Below, piece by piece: positions 51,022 to 60,816 of a stretch of DNA of 64,000 nt. The stretch is from Demequina maris. GTDB taxonomy: Bacteria; Actinomycetota; Actinomycetes; Actinomycetales; Demequinaceae. The notes under the pieces are model-generated. The model was not told where the DNA came from and ran no database searches. It was given only the letters and a program-made list of their open reading frames with translations. How positions within the stretch are numbered: position 1 is the first letter of the stretch; each line of letters opens with the position of its first letter. A program made the position numbers and the translations under genes. The stretch covers positions 62,001 to 126,000 of the forward strand of contig NZ_BBLX01000005.1 of assembly GCF_000971155.1 (NCBI RefSeq). Direction: 5' to 3'.

Positions 51022-52146
51022 GTGAGCAACGAGATCGAGATCGGCCGCGGCAAGCGCGGTCGCCGTGCCTACTCCTTCGACGACATCGCGGTGGTGCCGT
51101 CGCGACGCACGCGCGACCCCAAGGTGGTGAGCCTCGGCTGGCAGATCGACGCCTTCCAGTTCGAGATCCCCGTGATCGGCGCCCCCATGGACTCGGTGAT
51201 GAGCCCCGCGACCGCGATCGCGCTGGGCAACGCCGGCGGCCTCGGCGTGCTCGACCTCGAGGGCCTGTGGACCCGCTACGAGGACCCGGCGTCGCTCCTC
51301 GAGGAGATCGCCGCGCTCGACCCGGCCGCGGCGACGGCGCGGATGCAGGAGATCTACCGCGAGCCCATCAAGGACGCGCTCATCACCGCGCGCCTCCAGG
51401 AGGTCCGCGCGGCGGGCGTGGTGGTCGCGGGCGCGCTCAGCCCCCAGCGCACGCAGGAGCACTACGAGACGGTGCTCAAGGCCGGCGTGGACCTGTTCGT
51501 CATCCGCGGCACCACGGTGTCCGCCGAGCACGTCTCGGACGGCGCGGAGCCGCTCAACCTCAAGAAGTTCATCTACGACCTCGACGTGCCGGTCATCGTC
51601 GGCGGCGCGTCGACCTACCAGGCGGCGCTGCACCTCATGCGCACCGGCGCCGCGGGCGTGCTCGTCGGCTTCGGCGGCGGCGCGGCCCAGACCACGCGCA
51701 CCACGCTGGGCATCCACGCGCCCATGGCGACCGCCGTCTCCGACGTCGCGGCCGCGCGCCGCGACTACCTCGACGAGTCGGGCGGCCGCTACGTCCACGT
51801 CATCGCGGACGGCGGCCTGGGCCGCTCCGGCGACATCGTCAAGGCGATCGCGTGCGGCGCGGACGCCATCATGCTCGGCGCCGCCCTCGCGCGCGCCGAG
51901 GAGGCGCCCGGCGCCGGCTACCACTGGGGCCCCGAGGCGCACCACCCCGAGCTGCCGCGCGGCGAGCGGGTGCACGTGGGCACCACCGGCTCGCTCGACG
52001 AGATCCTCTTCGGCCCCGGCACGCACGCCGACGGCACCTCGAACCTCATGGGGGCGCTCCGCCGCTCGATGGCGACGACCGGCTACTCGGACCTCAAGGA
52101 GTTCCAGCGCGTCGACATCGTGGTGAGCCCCTACCAGGCGGGATAG
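51022..52146 (+). CDS. guaB3: GuaB3 family IMP dehydrogenase-related protein
   Basis: 374 residues from GTG 51022; TAGGGT at 51009-51014 suggests leaderless translation. It has the IMPDH barrel (VIGAPMDSVMSP, VIVGGASTYQAA, HVIADGGLGRSGDIVKA) but no CBS domains. The catalytic loop reads GFGGGAAQTTR, with no cysteine where GuaB has GPGSICTTR. This is usual in the GuaB3 family. Whether it is active or has another role is not settled by sequence. Confidence 0.93.
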   Translation: MSNEIEIGRGKRGRRAYSFDDIAVVPSRRTRDPKVVSLGWQIDAFQFEIPVIGAPMDSVMSPATAIALGNAGGLGVLDLEGLWTRYEDPASLLEEIAALDPAAATARMQEIYREPIKDALITARLQEVRAAGVVVAGALSPQRTQEHYETVLKAGVDLFVIRGTTVSAEHVSDGAEPLNLKKFIYDLDVPVIVGGASTYQAALHLMRTGAAGVLVGFGGGAAQTTRTTLGIHAPMATAVSDVAAARRDYLDESGGRYVHVIADGGLGRSGDIVKAIACGADAIMLGAALARAEEAPGAGYHWGPEAHHPELPRGERVHVGTTGSLDEILFGPGTHADGTSNLMGALRRSMATTGYSDLKEFQRVDIVVSPYQAG

Positions 52147-52165
52147 CCCCACCCCTGCGACCTCC

Positions 52166-52197
52166 GGACGCCCGGGCGAGCGATCGCCCGGGCGTCC
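52166..52197 (+). terminator. terminator after guaB3
   Basis: A perfect 14-bp stem (52166-52179 with 52184-52197) with a GCGA tetraloop, 19 bases after the guaB3 stop. Confidence 0.87.
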
Positions 52198-52231
52198 GCG
52201 CGCCCGGGGCGGAATATCGCGGCCCCGATCC

Positions 52232-52258
52232 GTGTCATGATCTATATGACACGTGTCA
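52232..52258. promoter_or_regulatory. overlapping operator dyads before the alcohol dehydrogenase
   Basis: GTGTCAT, seven bases, ATGACAC (52232-52252) and, overlapping it, the perfect 12-bp palindrome TGACACGTGTCA (52247-52258). Half-site TGTCA therefore appears three times. This is a typical repressor or activator site, about 60 bases before the start codon. No regulator gene is adjacent. Confidence 0.72.
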
Positions 52259-52316
52259 AGCAATGGCGCCGCGGCCGTGCCGACTCATCCCCTGGGCGCC
52301 GCGAAGGAGTCCCCCG

Positions 52317-53411
52317 ATGAAGGCACTGCGGTTCACCGACTGGAAGACCAAGCCGTCGCTGCAGGAGATCGAGCGTCCCACCCCCGGACCGGGCGAGGTG
52401 CTGCTCAAGGTCGCCGGCGCCGGCGCCTGCCACTCCGACGTCGCCGTCTACGAGCAGTTCGACGAGAGCACCGTCGGCCCCCAGCTCGCGCCCACCTACA
52501 CCCTCGGCCACGAGACGGCCGGCTGGATCGACGAGGTCGGCGAGGGCGTGCTGGGGCTCACCCAGGGCGACGCGTACCTCGTCTACGGCCCGATGGGCTG
52601 CGGCCACTGCCCGGCCTGCTCGCGTGGCCAGGACACCTACTGCGAGAACGCGGCCAAGACGCCGTTCCTCGCCTCGGGACTGGGTCGCGACGGCGGCATG
52701 GCGGAGTACATGACCGTGCCCGCGCGCAACCTCGTCCCGCTCGGCGATGCCGACCCGGTGGCCGCCGCGCCGCTCGCGGATGCGGGCCTGACGCCGTACC
52801 ACGCGATCAAGCTCGCCCTCCCGAAGCTGGCGGGCGGCGGCAAGACCGCGCTCGTGATCGGCCTCGGCGGGCTCGGCCAGCTCGCGGTCCAGATCCTCAA
52901 GGCGACCACCGCGGCCACGGTGATCGCGACGGACATGAAGGCGGACGCGATGGCCGTCGCCGAGTCCCGCGGCGCGGTCACGGTCGCGGGCGGCGAGGAC
53001 CAGGCGGCGCGGATCCGCGAGCTCACCGGCGGCAAGGGCGTGGACGCGGTCTTCGACTTCGTCGGCCTCACCCCGACCATCCAGCTCGCGCAGAAGGTGG
53101 TGGCCAAGCAGGGCCGCATCACGGTGGTCGGCATCGCCGGCGGCCCGGTCCAGTGGGACTTCTACTCGAACCCCTACGAGGCCGAGCTCACCAACACCTA
53201 CTGGGGCACCATCGAGGAGCTCCACGAGCTCGCCGCGCTGTACCGCGACGGCCACCTCGAGGTCGACGTCACCACGTTCGCCATCGACGATGCGCTCGCG
53301 GCCTACGAGCAGCTCGAGCAGGGCACGCTGCTCGGCCGTGCCGTCGTGGTGCCGCACCCCGACGCGGCCGGCATCGAGATCGCTCCCTCCGAGGAGCTCG
53401 CCTCCGTCTAG
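52317..53411 (+). CDS. zinc-dependent alcohol dehydrogenase
   Basis: 364 residues. GroES-like domain with catalytic-zinc ligands in GACHSD and GHETAG, and the structural-zinc cysteines in CGHCPACSRGQDTYC. NAD(P) loop GLGGLGQLAVQ. The family oxidises alcohols or reduces aldehydes; it resembles the medium-chain AdhA/NAD-dependent group. AAGGAG lies before ATG 52317. The start is far enough from the dyads upstream for regulation. Confidence 0.92.
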   Translation: MKALRFTDWKTKPSLQEIERPTPGPGEVLLKVAGAGACHSDVAVYEQFDESTVGPQLAPTYTLGHETAGWIDEVGEGVLGLTQGDAYLVYGPMGCGHCPACSRGQDTYCENAAKTPFLASGLGRDGGMAEYMTVPARNLVPLGDADPVAAAPLADAGLTPYHAIKLALPKLAGGGKTALVIGLGGLGQLAVQILKATTAATVIATDMKADAMAVAESRGAVTVAGGEDQAARIRELTGGKGVDAVFDFVGLTPTIQLAQKVVAKQGRITVVGIAGGPVQWDFYSNPYEAELTNTYWGTIEELHELAALYRDGHLEVDVTTFAIDDALAAYEQLEQGTLLGRAVVVPHPDAAGIEIAPSEELASV

Positions 53412-53430
53412 TCGCCGAGGCTTCGCGTGC

Positions 53431-53886
53431 TCAGCGGGGCGGCAGGACCGTGAGGGCCTCCACCGTCGCGCCGCGGTCGCGGAGGGCGGCGACGGCCGCG
53501 TCGACCGCGGGCAGCGGACCCGCGAGCATCGTCACGGCGGCGGCACCGTCGCCGTGACGATGCACGCTCACCCGTGCGTCGGCGTCGAGGTCGGCGGGCA
53601 CGTCGGTGAGCACGGCGACGGCCTGGACCCGCGCATCGTCCGCCCGGATGAGCGTCACCGCGCGCACCACCGCCAGGCGCTCGAGCGTGCGGATCAGCAC
53701 GTGCGCGAGGCGCTCGGAGGCCGCGAACTCGACCGACATGGTGCCGAGCCCGGCGTGGACGTCGAGGGTCGAGATCGAGCCGAAGCTCACGCCCCGCTCG
53801 GAGAACACGCCCGTGAGGGCCGCCGAGGCGCCGCTGCGGTCCTCCACCTGGACGAACGCGAACCAGCGCTGGGTGATCGCGCTCAT
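53431..53886 (-). CDS. ACT-domain protein
   Basis: 151 residues from ATG 53886. Residues 1-75 (FVQVEDRSGASAALTGVFSERGVSFGSISTLD) match an ACT domain as in acetolactate synthase small subunits and homoserine dehydrogenase. The second half may be another, diverged ACT unit. Its ATG overlaps the stop of the upstream dehydrogenase gene (ATGA), so it may sense an amino acid for that enzyme. A motif copy lies at 53632. Confidence 0.72.
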   Translation of the reverse strand: MSAITQRWFAFVQVEDRSGASAALTGVFSERGVSFGSISTLDVHAGLGTMSVEFAASERLAHVLIRTLERLAVVRAVTLIRADDARVQAVAVLTDVPADLDADARVSVHRHGDGAAAVTMLAGPLPAVDAAVAALRDRGATVEALTVLPPR

Positions 53887-54953
53887 CGCGCACCCCCGCC
53901 CCAGGTCACGAGGGACTCGTTGATCGACTGCGCGACCTCCCACAGGGCGCGCGACTCGTCCGGCGCGAGGTCGTCGAGCATCACCTGGGACCAGCCGTCC
54001 GGGCCGACCGCGACCGGCACGCCGATCACGCCGTGCCACGGGTTGCCGCCGAGCTCGATCTCCCCGTCGAGCAGCACCTGCCCGGCGACCACGATGTCGC
54101 GCCCGTCGAGCACGGTACGCACCAGGTCCACCGTCGCGTTCGCGGTGCCGTGCGCGGTCTTCGCGCCGCTCTGGTGCGTGAGGTACGGGCGGATCACGGC
54201 CTGGACGTCGGGCGGGTAGGCGTCGACCGCGGCGAAGGCGGCGGAGATGTCGGGGGCCTCGGAGATGCGCTCCTTGGCGGCGCGCACCTCGGAGGCGAAC
54301 GAGGCCAGCGTGCGGTCGCCGCGCAGCCGGTCGACGATCTCGGCGCGCTCATCCGGGTCGAGGCCGCGCAGGCGCACGGTCGACCACAGCGGCACCATGC
54401 GGTCGCCGTGCTGGCCGGCGACGAAGCCGCCCACGCGGTGCCGGCGGATGCCGAGGGTGTTCGCGATCTCGCGGCGGAAGCGCAGCGTGTCGAGCCACGC
54501 CCCCATCCCGATCACCCGGTGGCGGCCCAGGCGGCGCGCGAACACCTCGACGGCCAGCTCGACCGGGTTGGACACGACGATGACGACCTCGTGGCCGCTG
54601 CCGTGCGCGGCGAGGGCGTCCGCGTACTGCTCGAAGACCCGGCGGTTGTCCTCGGCCAGCTTGTCGCGATCGATCGGCTGGCCCGTGCCGGTGGGGAGCG
54701 TGCGGCCCGCGGTCATCACGATGACGTCCGCGACCACGTCCTCCGGTCGGGTGGCGACGTCGATGTGGGGCGCGTGCTCGTCGTGCGCGTCGATGAGGTC
54801 GACCCGCAGGCCGTGCACCGCGTCGCCCGAGGAGCCGCCCGGCCGTCCGACCAGCTGGAGGCGCGAGGTGGGGCCCAGCTCGCCCCGCTCGATCAGCTGC
54901 CCGCAGATCGCCCTGCCGACGTCCCCTGTCGCTCCGACGATCGCCACATCCAT
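53883..54953 (-). CDS. lactate/malate dehydrogenase family protein
   Basis: 356 residues from ATG 54953; TACGCT seven bases upstream suggests a leaderless start. NAD loop VAIVGATGDVGRAI, then VVSNPVELAVEVFARRLG, LDTLRFRREIA with the substrate arginine, and GQHGDRMVPLWS with the catalytic histidine. It is 30-40 residues longer than usual, mostly in the C-terminal half. The enzyme is coupled to an ACT-domain gene, so substrate and regulation may be unusual. Confidence 0.85.
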   Translation of the reverse strand: MDVAIVGATGDVGRAICGQLIERGELGPTSRLQLVGRPGGSSGDAVHGLRVDLIDAHDEHAPHIDVATRPEDVVADVIVMTAGRTLPTGTGQPIDRDKLAEDNRRVFEQYADALAAHGSGHEVVIVVSNPVELAVEVFARRLGRHRVIGMGAWLDTLRFRREIANTLGIRRHRVGGFVAGQHGDRMVPLWSTVRLRGLDPDERAEIVDRLRGDRTLASFASEVRAAKERISEAPDISAAFAAVDAYPPDVQAVIRPYLTHQSGAKTAHGTANATVDLVRTVLDGRDIVVAGQVLLDGEIELGGNPWHGVIGVPVAVGPDGWSQVMLDDLAPDESRALWEVAQSINESLVTWGGGAR

Positions 54954-55076
54954 GCCGTCGAGCGTACGCGGGGGATGTTTCGCGCAGGCGTCACGGATCG
55001 GCACCACAAGGCCCCGACGGGCCGCCACGGCGACACGATCCCCGGCCCTTGGCGCGGGTGGCGCGTCGTGGCCGGC

Positions 55077-56909
<1,833 letters not shown>

Positions 56910-56969
56910 CCGTCAAGGGTAGTCGCGTCCGGGCGCGGGCCCGCCCGCATCGGGCCTAGGCTCCCAGCC

Positions 56970-57662
56970 ATGAGATGCGTCGCGATCCGCCACGTCGCCT
57001 TCGAGGACCTCGGGATCTGGGAGGCGGAGATCGCCGCCCACGGCTACGAGGTGGCCTACCTCGACGCGGGCGTCGACGACCTCGCGCCCTTCGCGGCCGC
57101 GGAGCTGGGCGTCGTGCTGGGCGGACCCGTCGGGGTGGGCGAGGTCGACGACTACCCGGTCCTCGCCGAGGAGGCGGCGCTGCTCGGCGCGCGGGTCGAG
57201 GCCGGGCTGCCGACCCTCGCGGTGTGCCTGGGTGCCCAGCTGCTCGCGCACGCGCTGGGCGGCTCCGTCGCGCCCGGCGAGCCCGAGGTCGGCTGGGGGA
57301 CGGTCGACCTCGCCCCCGCCGCATCGTCCACCCCGCTGCGTCACCTCGCCGGCGCGCCCGTCCTGCACTGGCACGGTGACGCGATCGCGCCGCCGCCCGG
57401 CGCCGTGGTGCTGGCCTCGACGCCGGCGACGCCGTGCCAGGCCTTCGCGATCGGCAGCGCGCTGGCGCTGCAGTTCCACCCCGAGGTCGACGCCGAGCGG
57501 ATCGAGCGCTGGCTCATCGGCCACACGGGCGAGCTGCGGGCGATGGGCATCTCGCCGCGCGACCTGCGTGCGGCGTCCCGCGAGGCGGGGGACGATGCGG
57601 CGGTCGCGGGCATCCTCATGCTCCGGGAGTGGCTGCGCGGTGAGGACGGGAGCGGGGCATGA
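56970..57662 (+). CDS. class I glutamine amidotransferase
   Basis: 230 residues from ATG 56970, leaderless by the TAGGCT at 56957. Catalytic triad: Cys in LAVCLGAQLLA, His in LQFHPEVD and the Glu two residues later. Members of this stand-alone group are GMP synthase-like proteins of unknown target. It overlaps the following DUF3054 gene by four bases. Motif copies at 57320 and 57590. Confidence 0.88.
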   Translation: MRCVAIRHVAFEDLGIWEAEIAAHGYEVAYLDAGVDDLAPFAAAELGVVLGGPVGVGEVDDYPVLAEEAALLGARVEAGLPTLAVCLGAQLLAHALGGSVAPGEPEVGWGTVDLAPAASSTPLRHLAGAPVLHWHGDAIAPPPGAVVLASTPATPCQAFAIGSALALQFHPEVDAERIERWLIGHTGELRAMGISPRDLRAASREAGDDAAVAGILMLREWLRGEDGSGA

Positions 57663-58045
57663 ACCTCAGGCAGGCGGCGCTCGGCGCCGCGGCGCTGGAC
57701 GCGGGGGCGATCGTGGTCTTCGCCGCGATCGGGCGGGCGAGCCACGAGGAGGGGATCCTCGGTGAGAACGGCTGGGGCCTGCTGGAGACGGTGTCGCCGT
57801 TCCTCACCGGAGCTGCGCTGGGGTGGCTGATCGCGCGGGCGTGGAGGCGTCCGTGCGACTGGCGGCGGACCGGCGTGATCGTGTGGGCGTCGACCCTGGT
57901 GGCCGGGATGGCGCTGCGGGCGGTCTACGGCCAGGGCGTGCAGGTGTCGTTCGTGATCGTGGCGGGGACGGTCCTGGCGGCCTTCCTCGTCGGCTGGCGC
58001 GTGGTGTCCGGCGCGATCGCGAAGCGCAGGGGCCTCACGGGCTGA
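57659..58045 (+). CDS. DUF3054 family membrane protein
   Basis: 128 residues with four hydrophobic helices. FAAIGRASHEEG near residue 20 and the end WRVVSGAIA are typical of this actinobacterial family of unknown function. Coupled to the amidotransferase by an ATGA overlap. Confidence 0.82.
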   Translation: MNLRQAALGAAALDAGAIVVFAAIGRASHEEGILGENGWGLLETVSPFLTGAALGWLIARAWRRPCDWRRTGVIVWASTLVAGMALRAVYGQGVQVSFVIVAGTVLAAFLVGWRVVSGAIAKRRGLTG

Positions 58046-58063
58046 GCGCTGCCGGAGGCCGCG

Positions 58064-59023
58064 TCAGACCGTGACGACGACCTTCCCGAATTGATCGCCG
58101 GATGCGACCCGCGCGATCGCGTCACGTGCCCGCGCGAGGGGGAACGTCGAGTCGATCGTCGGCCGCAGGCCCGTGCGGACCAGGAACGACATGAGCGCGG
58201 CGAGGTCCTCGCGGGTGCCCATGGTGACGCCCTGGATGCGCAGCTCGTGGAAGAACACCCGGGTGAGCAGCGCGGGGTCGGGGTCGCCCGTGGTGTGACC
58301 TGCGATCGCGATGGTGCCCCCGTTGCGCACCGAGGAGATCGAGTGCTTCCACGTCGCCCGGCCGACCGTCTCGACCACGGCGTCGACGCGCTTCGGCAGG
58401 CGCGCGCCCGGCTCCACGGCCGCCACGGCGCCCAGCCCGAGCGCCGCGGCACGCTTGGCCTCCGACCGCGAGGTCGCGAACACCTCGAGCCCCGCGGCCG
58501 CGCCCAGCGCGATCGCGGCGCTCGCGACCCCGCCGCCCGCACCCTGGACGAGCACGGACTGCCCCGGCCTGAGATCGGCGCCGTGGAACAGCATGCGGTA
58601 CGCGGTGAGCCATGCGGTGGGCAGGCACGCGGCCTCCTCGAACGACAGCTCAGGGGGCTTGGGCACCAGGTTCGCGGTGGGCACCGCGACCCGCTCGGCG
58701 AGGGTGCCGGGGTAGCGCTCCGAGAGGATGCTGCGCGGCTCGCGCGGGCCCACGCCGTGGCCGTCCGCGCCGATCACGCCGTGCACCACCACCTCGGTGC
58801 CGTCGGGCGCGATCCCGGCCGCGTCGCAGCCGAGGATCATCGGCAGCTGTGCCTCGGCGAGGCCCACGCCCTTGAGGCTCCACACGTCGTGGTGGTTGAC
58901 GCTGGCGGCGCGCACCTCGACGGTTGACCAGTGCTCGCGTTCCTCCGGCTCGGGCCGGTCGCCCACCTCGAGCGCGCCCGCGGGATCGTCGGGGCTGAAA
59001 CGGGCGGCATACGCGGCGAGCAT
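58064..59023 (-). CDS. zinc-independent quinone-oxidoreductase-like dehydrogenase
   Basis: 319 residues from ATG 59023, with TAGGTT seven bases upstream. Medium-chain dehydrogenase fold: VNHHDVWSLKGVG, LGCDAAGI and nucleotide loop VQGAGGGVASAAIALG. The structural-zinc cysteine cluster is missing, as in quinone oxidoreductases. Substrate unknown. It faces the DUF3054 gene. Confidence 0.88.
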   Translation of the reverse strand: MLAAYAARFSPDDPAGALEVGDRPEPEEREHWSTVEVRAASVNHHDVWSLKGVGLAEAQLPMILGCDAAGIAPDGTEVVVHGVIGADGHGVGPREPRSILSERYPGTLAERVAVPTANLVPKPPELSFEEAACLPTAWLTAYRMLFHGADLRPGQSVLVQGAGGGVASAAIALGAAAGLEVFATSRSEAKRAAALGLGAVAAVEPGARLPKRVDAVVETVGRATWKHSISSVRNGGTIAIAGHTTGDPDPALLTRVFFHELRIQGVTMGTREDLAALMSFLVRTGLRPTIDSTFPLARARDAIARVASGDQFGKVVVTV

Positions 59024-59098
59024 GCCACCCAACCTACGGTGCCCCGGGCGCGGGTGCTGGGACCCAGGACCCGCAGCGCAACCCGGGCGCGAGGCTGA

Positions 59099-60598
59099 CT
59101 AGACCACCATCTTCCTGTACGAGTACGTCACGGTGAACGTGTTCACCTGCACGCGCGTGTCCGGGAAGAGGCTCACGCGGATGTGCACGCGAGTCGTGTT
59201 CGCATCGAGCCCGATGTCGCCGAGCGACTGCGAACCCTTGATGACGTAGCCGAACCGGGTCGTGTCTGTCGAGCTCTTGCCGTAGAACCACTGCGCCGAG
59301 CCGTCGATGCTCGCCCAGTCCGCGACGACCTTCGCGGTTGCCCTGCCCCACTTCGCGTTGGACGCCACGTCCGCGGGCACCGTCGCGGTTCCGGACGTCG
59401 ACAGAGCGAACCCGTAGGCGCTGGAGGAAGCGACGCCTCGACAGAAGACATCGCCGGCGCGGGAGTGGTGCGGCTCGCAGTACCCGGCTCGTTGAGGGTC
59501 GTGCGACGTGAAGCTGGTGAGCACCGAGGCGGCCGTGTGGGTGACCTTCTTGGTCACGGTGACCAGGCGCCCCGCCTTGACCTTGACGTACCGGGTCGCG
59601 GTCCGCCAGGAGCCCTCGGGTCCCTTGAGCGTCACCGTGACCTTGTACGTGCCGGGGACGATCCTGCCGCCGTTCTTCCCGTACCACCTGAGGGACCGCT
59701 TCTCGGAGGAGGTCAGGCTCCACGTCTTGACGATCCGGCCGTCGCGCTTGATCTTGACGGAGCCGGTGACGGGGAACGTCACGCTCGCCGCTCGCGACGT
59801 GGTCGGCGTCACCGTGAGCTTGACCGAGTCCCGGTAGTCGTCCTTCGCCGGATAGACGTCCCCCCGGCTCGTGGCGAGCGAGACGCCCGTGATGGCGGTC
59901 TTCTTGATCGTGATCGGCGCCGACGCCGTCGAACCGACCAGGGTGGGGCCGTCGAGCTTCGCCGTCACGGTGCCGGTGCCGGCCGCGAGCTTCGACGCGT
60001 AGATCGTGGGCTTGACCGCGGCGCCGGCGGTCGAGGCCACCGACACGGTCGAGGTCCTGCCGCCGGCCTTGGCGACCACCTTGCCGGTGAAGGGGACCTT
60101 GAGGCCTGTCTCGTCCGTGGCGCTGACGGTCGCGACCGCGGTGCGCGGGCTCGCGCCGCTCCACGTGAACAGCTTCGCACGCGAGAGCGTCAGCGAGACC
60201 TTCACCGGGTCGCCGGACCCGACGGTGATCGGCGCGACGACCGGGTCGCCCACCGCGGGGGTCACGACCAGCTCGTGGGCGCCCGCGGCGAGGCCGTCGA
60301 CGGGCACGGTGACGAGTACGGGCACCGCCGGATCGGTGATCTCGACGGGTGCGAGGGGGAGCGGCGCGCCGCCGTCCGGGACCAGGGCCACGTCGGCGCT
60401 CGTGGCGACGTCCGAGGTGACCGAGACCGACGTCGAGTCGCGCACGCCGTCCCCCGCGGGCAGCGTGAGGACGGAGGCCTTGCCCAGGGTGAGGGTCGCG
60501 GTCGCGTCCTCCGCCGAGGCGGCCGTGGCGATCCCCACGAGCGCGAGCGCGGCGGCGGTGGTGGCGGCGACTGCGCGCGCGCCGAGACGGTTCCTCAT
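59099..60598 (-). CDS. secreted protein with Ig-like repeats
   Basis: 499 residues. Sec signal peptide of about 29 residues ending ATAASA. The rest is beta-rich, with repeated segments of the form VKVSLTLSRAKLFTWSG, GVSLATSRGDVYPAKDD and SVKIKRDGRIVKTWSL, likely three or four immunoglobulin-like domains. The C-terminal 130 residues form a separate domain with two cysteines (YCEPHH, VFC) that may pair. No anchor or catalytic motif. Function unknown. Confidence 0.75.
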   Translation of the reverse strand: MRNRLGARAVAATTAAALALVGIATAASAEDATATLTLGKASVLTLPAGDGVRDSTSVSVTSDVATSADVALVPDGGAPLPLAPVEITDPAVPVLVTVPVDGLAAGAHELVVTPAVGDPVVAPITVGSGDPVKVSLTLSRAKLFTWSGASPRTAVATVSATDETGLKVPFTGKVVAKAGGRTSTVSVASTAGAAVKPTIYASKLAAGTGTVTAKLDGPTLVGSTASAPITIKKTAITGVSLATSRGDVYPAKDDYRDSVKLTVTPTTSRAASVTFPVTGSVKIKRDGRIVKTWSLTSSEKRSLRWYGKNGGRIVPGTYKVTVTLKGPEGSWRTATRYVKVKAGRLVTVTKKVTHTAASVLTSFTSHDPQRAGYCEPHHSRAGDVFCRGVASSSAYGFALSTSGTATVPADVASNAKWGRATAKVVADWASIDGSAQWFYGKSSTDTTRFGYVIKGSQSLGDIGLDANTTRVHIRVSLFPDTRVQVNTFTVTYSYRKMVV

Positions 60599-60754
60599 GG
60601 GATAGACCCCCCAGTCCTCGACAGTGTCGGCCGACGGTATCGCGCCTGGGTGCCACCGGCCGCGCGGTAGCGGCACGTGTCGGGCGATGTCCCCGAGACC
60701 GGGGTGGATTGGGTGCATATGCGCTGGTTCCCGCCCGCTTCCCGACATGCGAAA

Positions 60755-60793
60755 GGGGGACGATGCGCGGGCCCGGCCCGCGCATCGTCCCCC
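60755..60793. terminator. 39-bp palindrome made of two motif copies, terminator of xfp
   Basis: A perfect inverted repeat with 19-bp arms (60755-60773 and 60775-60793) and one central base. Each arm holds one 10-mer motif. It lies 24 bases beyond the xfp stop, so it would make a very strong hairpin for ending xfp transcription. The rest of the 218-base gap up to the secreted-protein gene shows nothing more. Confidence 0.85.
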
Positions 60794-60816
60794 CAGGAGG
60801 AGAGGGAGAGGAGTCC

